Assembly: GCA_017443065.1 (NCBI GenBank)
Contig: JAFSPF010000094.1
Coordinates: forward strand, 1 to 48,579
Direction: 5' to 3'
DNA from: Lachnospiraceae bacterium
GTDB taxonomy: Bacteria > Bacillota > Clostridia > Lachnospirales > Lachnospiraceae
Length of the DNA stretch: 48,579 nucleotides
The position numbers and the translations under genes are program-made. Each line of letters begins with the position of its first letter. Position 1 is the first letter of the stretch. The notes below the pieces were generated by a model. The model did no database searches, was not told the origin of the DNA, and saw only the letters and a program-made list of their open reading frames with translations. Of the stretch, positions 46,770-48,579 are shown in pieces.

Positions 46770-47659
46770 ATATTCATCCCGAAGTAAAGGAAGCACTGGA
46801 TGCCGGCAAACCCGTGGTGGCACTGGAATCCACGATCATCTCCCACGGCATGCCTTATCCGCAGAACGTGGAGACGGCGCTGCAGGTGGAACAGATCATC
46901 CGTGAGGAGGGCGCGGTTCCCGCCACGATCGCCATGATCGGCGGACGCTGCAAGGCGGGTCTTTCCAAAGAGGAAATCGAATACTTCGGAAAAAAGGGAA
47001 CGGCGATCGCCAAGGCCTCCAGAAGGGACCTCGGCGTTCTGGCCGCGCGCGGCGAAGACGGTGCGACCACCGTCACGACGACGATGATCATCGCCCATAT
47101 GGCGGGGATCCGGGTCTTTGCGACCGGCGGGATCGGCGGTGTGCATCGCGGCGCGGAGACGAGCTTTGATATTTCCGCGGATCTGGAGGAGCTGGCACAG
47201 ACGCCGGTCTGTGTGGTCTGTGCGGGCGCAAAGGCCATCCTGGATCTGGCGCTGACACTGGAATATCTGGAAACGCACGGCGTGCCGGTGATCGGCTACG
47301 GTACGGAGGAGCTGCCGGCCTTTTATTCGAGGCACTCCGGCCTCAGGGTGGATTACCGCATGGATACGCCGCAGGAGATTGCGAAGGCCTTTGCCATGCA
47401 GCAGACCCTGGGTTTTCGGGGCGGGATGCTCGTGACAAACCCGATCCCGGAGGAATACGCGATGGACGGCAAGGGGATTGATGCGGCCATCGAACAGGCC
47501 TTACAGGAAGCGGAGGAGAAGGGGATCAAGGGAAAGGAAACCACGCCCTTTCTCCTTGCAAAGATCAAGGACATCACCGGCGGTGATTCGCTGGATTCCA
47601 ATATCCGCCTGGTGTATAACAACGCACGCCTCGCGGCAGGGATCGCAAAGGCGCTGTAA
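46763..47659 (+). CDS. psuG: Pseudouridine-5'-phosphate glycosidase
   Basis: The ATG at 46763 overlaps the previous stop by 7 bases and follows AGGGGGAAAA. The 298-residue enzyme splits pseudouridine 5'-phosphate into uracil and ribose 5-phosphate, letting cells recycle modified RNA nucleosides. It has VALESTIISHGMPYPQNVET, GGRCKAGLSKEEIEYF, TTVTTTMIIAHMAGIRVFATGG split across the core, and CAGAKAILD with the catalytic Lys. PTS-free NARLAAGIAKAL closes the protein. In other bacteria it is paired with the kinase PsuK, which is missing here. A strong hairpin follows. Confidence 0.93.
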   Translation: MLDIHPEVKEALDAGKPVVALESTIISHGMPYPQNVETALQVEQIIREEGAVPATIAMIGGRCKAGLSKEEIEYFGKKGTAIAKASRRDLGVLAARGEDGATTVTTTMIIAHMAGIRVFATGGIGGVHRGAETSFDISADLEELAQTPVCVVCAGAKAILDLALTLEYLETHGVPVIGYGTEELPAFYSRHSGLRVDYRMDTPQEIAKAFAMQQTLGFRGGMLVTNPIPEEYAMDGKGIDAAIEQALQEAEEKGIKGKETTPFLLAKIKDITGGDSLDSNIRLVYNNARLAAGIAKAL

Positions 47660-47687
47660 ATCCGCGCTGCGAATGATAAACAAAAAA

Positions 47688-47720
47688 AGTGTGTCAGGAG
47701 AATCGTCCTCCTGACACACT
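47688..47720. terminator. Bidirectional terminator between psuG and the ferredoxin gene
   Basis: AGTGTGTCAGGAG (47688-47700) pairs perfectly with CTCCTGACACACT (47708-47720) around a 7-base loop. On the minus strand seven T follow, a strong end for the ferredoxin gene. On the plus strand ATTATTTT follows, a weaker end for psuG. Confidence 0.88.
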
Positions 47721-47742
47721 ATTATTTTGTGTTTCTGACTTC

Positions 47743-47913
47743 TTAGCCTTGGGAAATGGCCTGTACCGGGCAGACACCCGCGCAGGTGCCGCAGTCGATG
47801 CAGGTGTTGGCATCGATCTCGTGCTGCGTGTCTCCCTGGGAGATCGCCTGTACCGGGCACTCCGGCAGGCAGGTTCCGCAATTGATGCAGGCATCACTGA
47901 TTACATACGTCAT
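47743..47913 (-). CDS. 2[4Fe-4S] ferredoxin
   Basis: This 56-residue protein carries two cysteine motifs of the clostridial ferredoxin type: CINCGTCLPECP and CIDCGTCAGVCP. Each set of four cysteines is shared between two 4Fe-4S clusters. It starts MTYVISDACINCGTCLPECP and ends VQAISQG. It is a low-potential electron carrier for hydrogenase, pyruvate oxidoreductase and similar enzymes, possibly including the ETF encoded at 18-20 kb. An AAAGGAGG ribosome site precedes the ATG on the minus strand. It is monocistronic. Confidence 0.95.
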   Translation of the reverse strand: MTYVISDACINCGTCLPECPVQAISQGDTQHEIDANTCIDCGTCAGVCPVQAISQG

Positions 47914-47976
47914 GTGAGGTTCCTCCTTTCATTAAAGCAATTTCTTCATCGGAGGTCACCGGACCTTCCACAACCC

Positions 47977-48005
47977 ATTATCGTATGTTTTTTTCCAAAA
48001 ATCAA
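47977..48005 (-). promoter_or_regulatory. Promoter of the ferredoxin gene
   Basis: On the minus strand TTGATT (48000-48005) and GATAAT (47977-47982) are spaced 17 bases apart, with an A-rich spacer. It lies about 65 bases before the ferredoxin start. Confidence 0.65.
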
Positions 48006-48049
48006 GGGTTTTTAAAAATTTTATTTTGCGCAATGAAGTTTGATAGTCC

Positions 48050-48111
48050 TAACTATTGTTGCGTCCCTGTAACTACTGTTATACGCATGTAACCGCGCTT
48101 TTACGAGCATG
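48050..48111. repeat. Three direct repeats with 20-bp period
   Basis: TAACTATTGTTGCGTCCCTG (48050-48069), TAACTACTGTTATACGCATG (48070-48089) and a weaker TAACCGCGCTTTTACGAGCATG unit follow head to tail. The first two share 10 of their first 11 bases. Two-turn spacing suits binding of a regulator to one DNA face. They lie about 50-110 bases before the promoter at 48162. Confidence 0.5.
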
Positions 48112-48161
48112 ATTATGGGGGATAGAATAATCTGTCATAAAATCATATTAAGGAATTATAC

Positions 48162-48191
48162 TTGAAAAGCCGATAAACAGTATGATATTAT
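48162..48191 (+). promoter_or_regulatory. Promoter of the small secreted protein gene
   Basis: TTGAAA (48162-48167) and TATTAT (48186-48191) are spaced 18 bases apart. The leader of about 65 bases ends in ACAGGGATGTC before the ATG at 48262. Confidence 0.6.
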
Positions 48192-48261
48192 GTTGCAGGG
48201 TGTTTTTTGGTAAAGGGATTGCTCCGGAAGGAACCGGATCGACGGAAAGGACAGGGATGTC

Positions 48262-48474
48262 ATGGGAAAAGGGCTGTTGTTTTTGAATACACGTTTATTT
48301 AAGGTTGCTTACAGTGTCGTATGTTCGGTCTGCCTGATCGTAAGCGGATTGGCAGCGTGGGATTATATTGCGTTATCGACCGCACACGCATCGGCCATCA
48401 CGGTGATGGCGGAAAGCCAGTCCCTGCCTGCATTTGAGGGGGGAGACCGTCCGAAAACTAAGCTGAGTTTCTGA
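48262..48474 (+). CDS. Small secreted protein, unknown function
   Basis: The 70-residue product has a long signal-peptide-like N-terminus (FKVAYSVVCSVCLIVSGLAA) with likely cleavage after AHA near residue 43. A mature tail of only about 27 residues ends EGGDRPKTKLSF. The short, charged tail after a signal peptide would fit a peptide signal, a processed peptide, or the first gene of an exported-protein operon that continues beyond the window. The ribosome site is modest (AGGGA). The layout resembles that of the small secreted proteins near 1.7-2.6 kb, but the sequences are not clearly related. Confidence 0.5.
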   Translation: MGKGLLFLNTRLFKVAYSVVCSVCLIVSGLAAWDYIALSTAHASAITVMAESQSLPAFEGGDRPKTKLSF

Positions 48475-48579
48475 TGGGATGTTGCATCAAAACGATGTTA
48501 CAGATAAAGAAAAGTGTACATTGACAATCGAATAAAAACCATAACCGAGAGCGATAAAGAATGCGCAAGAACCGCAGAA

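Larger units (their letters stand above)
47914..48261. other. AT-rich 348-base region between divergent ferredoxin and small secreted protein genes
   Basis: No gene is seen here. The left part holds the ferredoxin promoter and a leader hairpin-like GGTC/GACC repeat near 47953-47965. The middle holds three 20-base-spaced direct repeats. The right part holds the promoter of the gene at 48262 and a leader of about 65 bases containing TCCGG and CCGGA arms. Confidence 0.7.

Noticed and set aside
1-48579. CRISPR array, tRNA, rRNA, insertion sequence or prophage
   Set aside because: No regular spaced repeats, cloverleaf-like segments, rRNA signatures, transposase or phage structural genes were seen. 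The only repeats are the short ones listed.

Overview
The window looks like chromosomal DNA of an anaerobic, Gram-positive Clostridium-class bacterium, most likely a Lachnospiraceae member of moderately high GC. The reasons are many lipoprotein signal peptides with a lipobox and strong AAGGAGG-type ribosome sites. It also has the Firmicute order rpsF-ssb-rpsR-gdpP-rplI-dnaB, an oxygen-sensitive class III ribonucleotide reductase (nrdD-nrdG), ETF and a clostridial 2[4Fe-4S] ferredoxin. A membrane-anchored protein (6875-7339) resembles one I recall from Lachnospiraceae. No tRNA, rRNA, CRISPR array or complete insertion sequence was seen.

Region 1 (1-6.1 kb) is accessory-like and more AT-rich. 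It holds an ECF sigma factor and a membrane partner that overlaps it. These are followed by small secreted or hydrophobic proteins (one only 22 residues), a lipoprotein resembling an ABC-permease extracytoplasmic core, a gene split by a 7-G run, and a lipoprotein paralogous to the second half of that split gene. Region 2 (6.1-13.3 kb) carries two conserved clostridial proteins of unknown role, a trigger-factor-like lipoprotein, asnS, a membrane EAL phosphodiesterase and a GT2-GtrA fusion. Region 3 (13.3-17.1 kb, minus strand) is an operon of three paralogous secreted SGNH hydrolases, each with two copies of a YY..PD surface repeat.

Region 4 (17.2-28.7 kb) is mainly metabolic: pgeF, etfB-etfA, lplA, a PhnD/PhnC/PhnE/PhnE-type ABC transporter, nrdD-nrdG and a Uma2-family protein. 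nrdD has a promoter with two NrdR-like half-matching boxes and a strongly paired leader. Region 5 (28.9-32.1 kb) has a lipoprotein, a solitary HicB-like protein and a one-piece ECF sigma factor-transmembrane-extracytoplasmic fusion. Region 6 (32.1-37.2 kb) has an acyl-ACP thioesterase, a macrodomain protein, bioY, an S1-domain protein, a sirtuin and a D-2-hydroxyacid dehydrogenase.

Region 7 (37.2-43.4 kb) is the replication/ribosome operon, followed by a divergent orphan paralogue of the PhnD-like binding protein. Region 8 (43.4-48.6 kb) has a tyrosine phosphatase, a 5'-nucleotidase-like protein, an uncharacterised P-loop protein overlapping psuG, a ferredoxin and a small secreted protein behind a promoter region with 20-bp direct repeats.

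The most unusual content is the two membrane-linked ECF sigma arrangements (one in two pieces, one fused), the split lipocalin-like gene, the SGNH triplet, the nrdD leader and the P-loop/psuG pair. All functional statements rest on recognising motifs by eye. No database or folding program was run.
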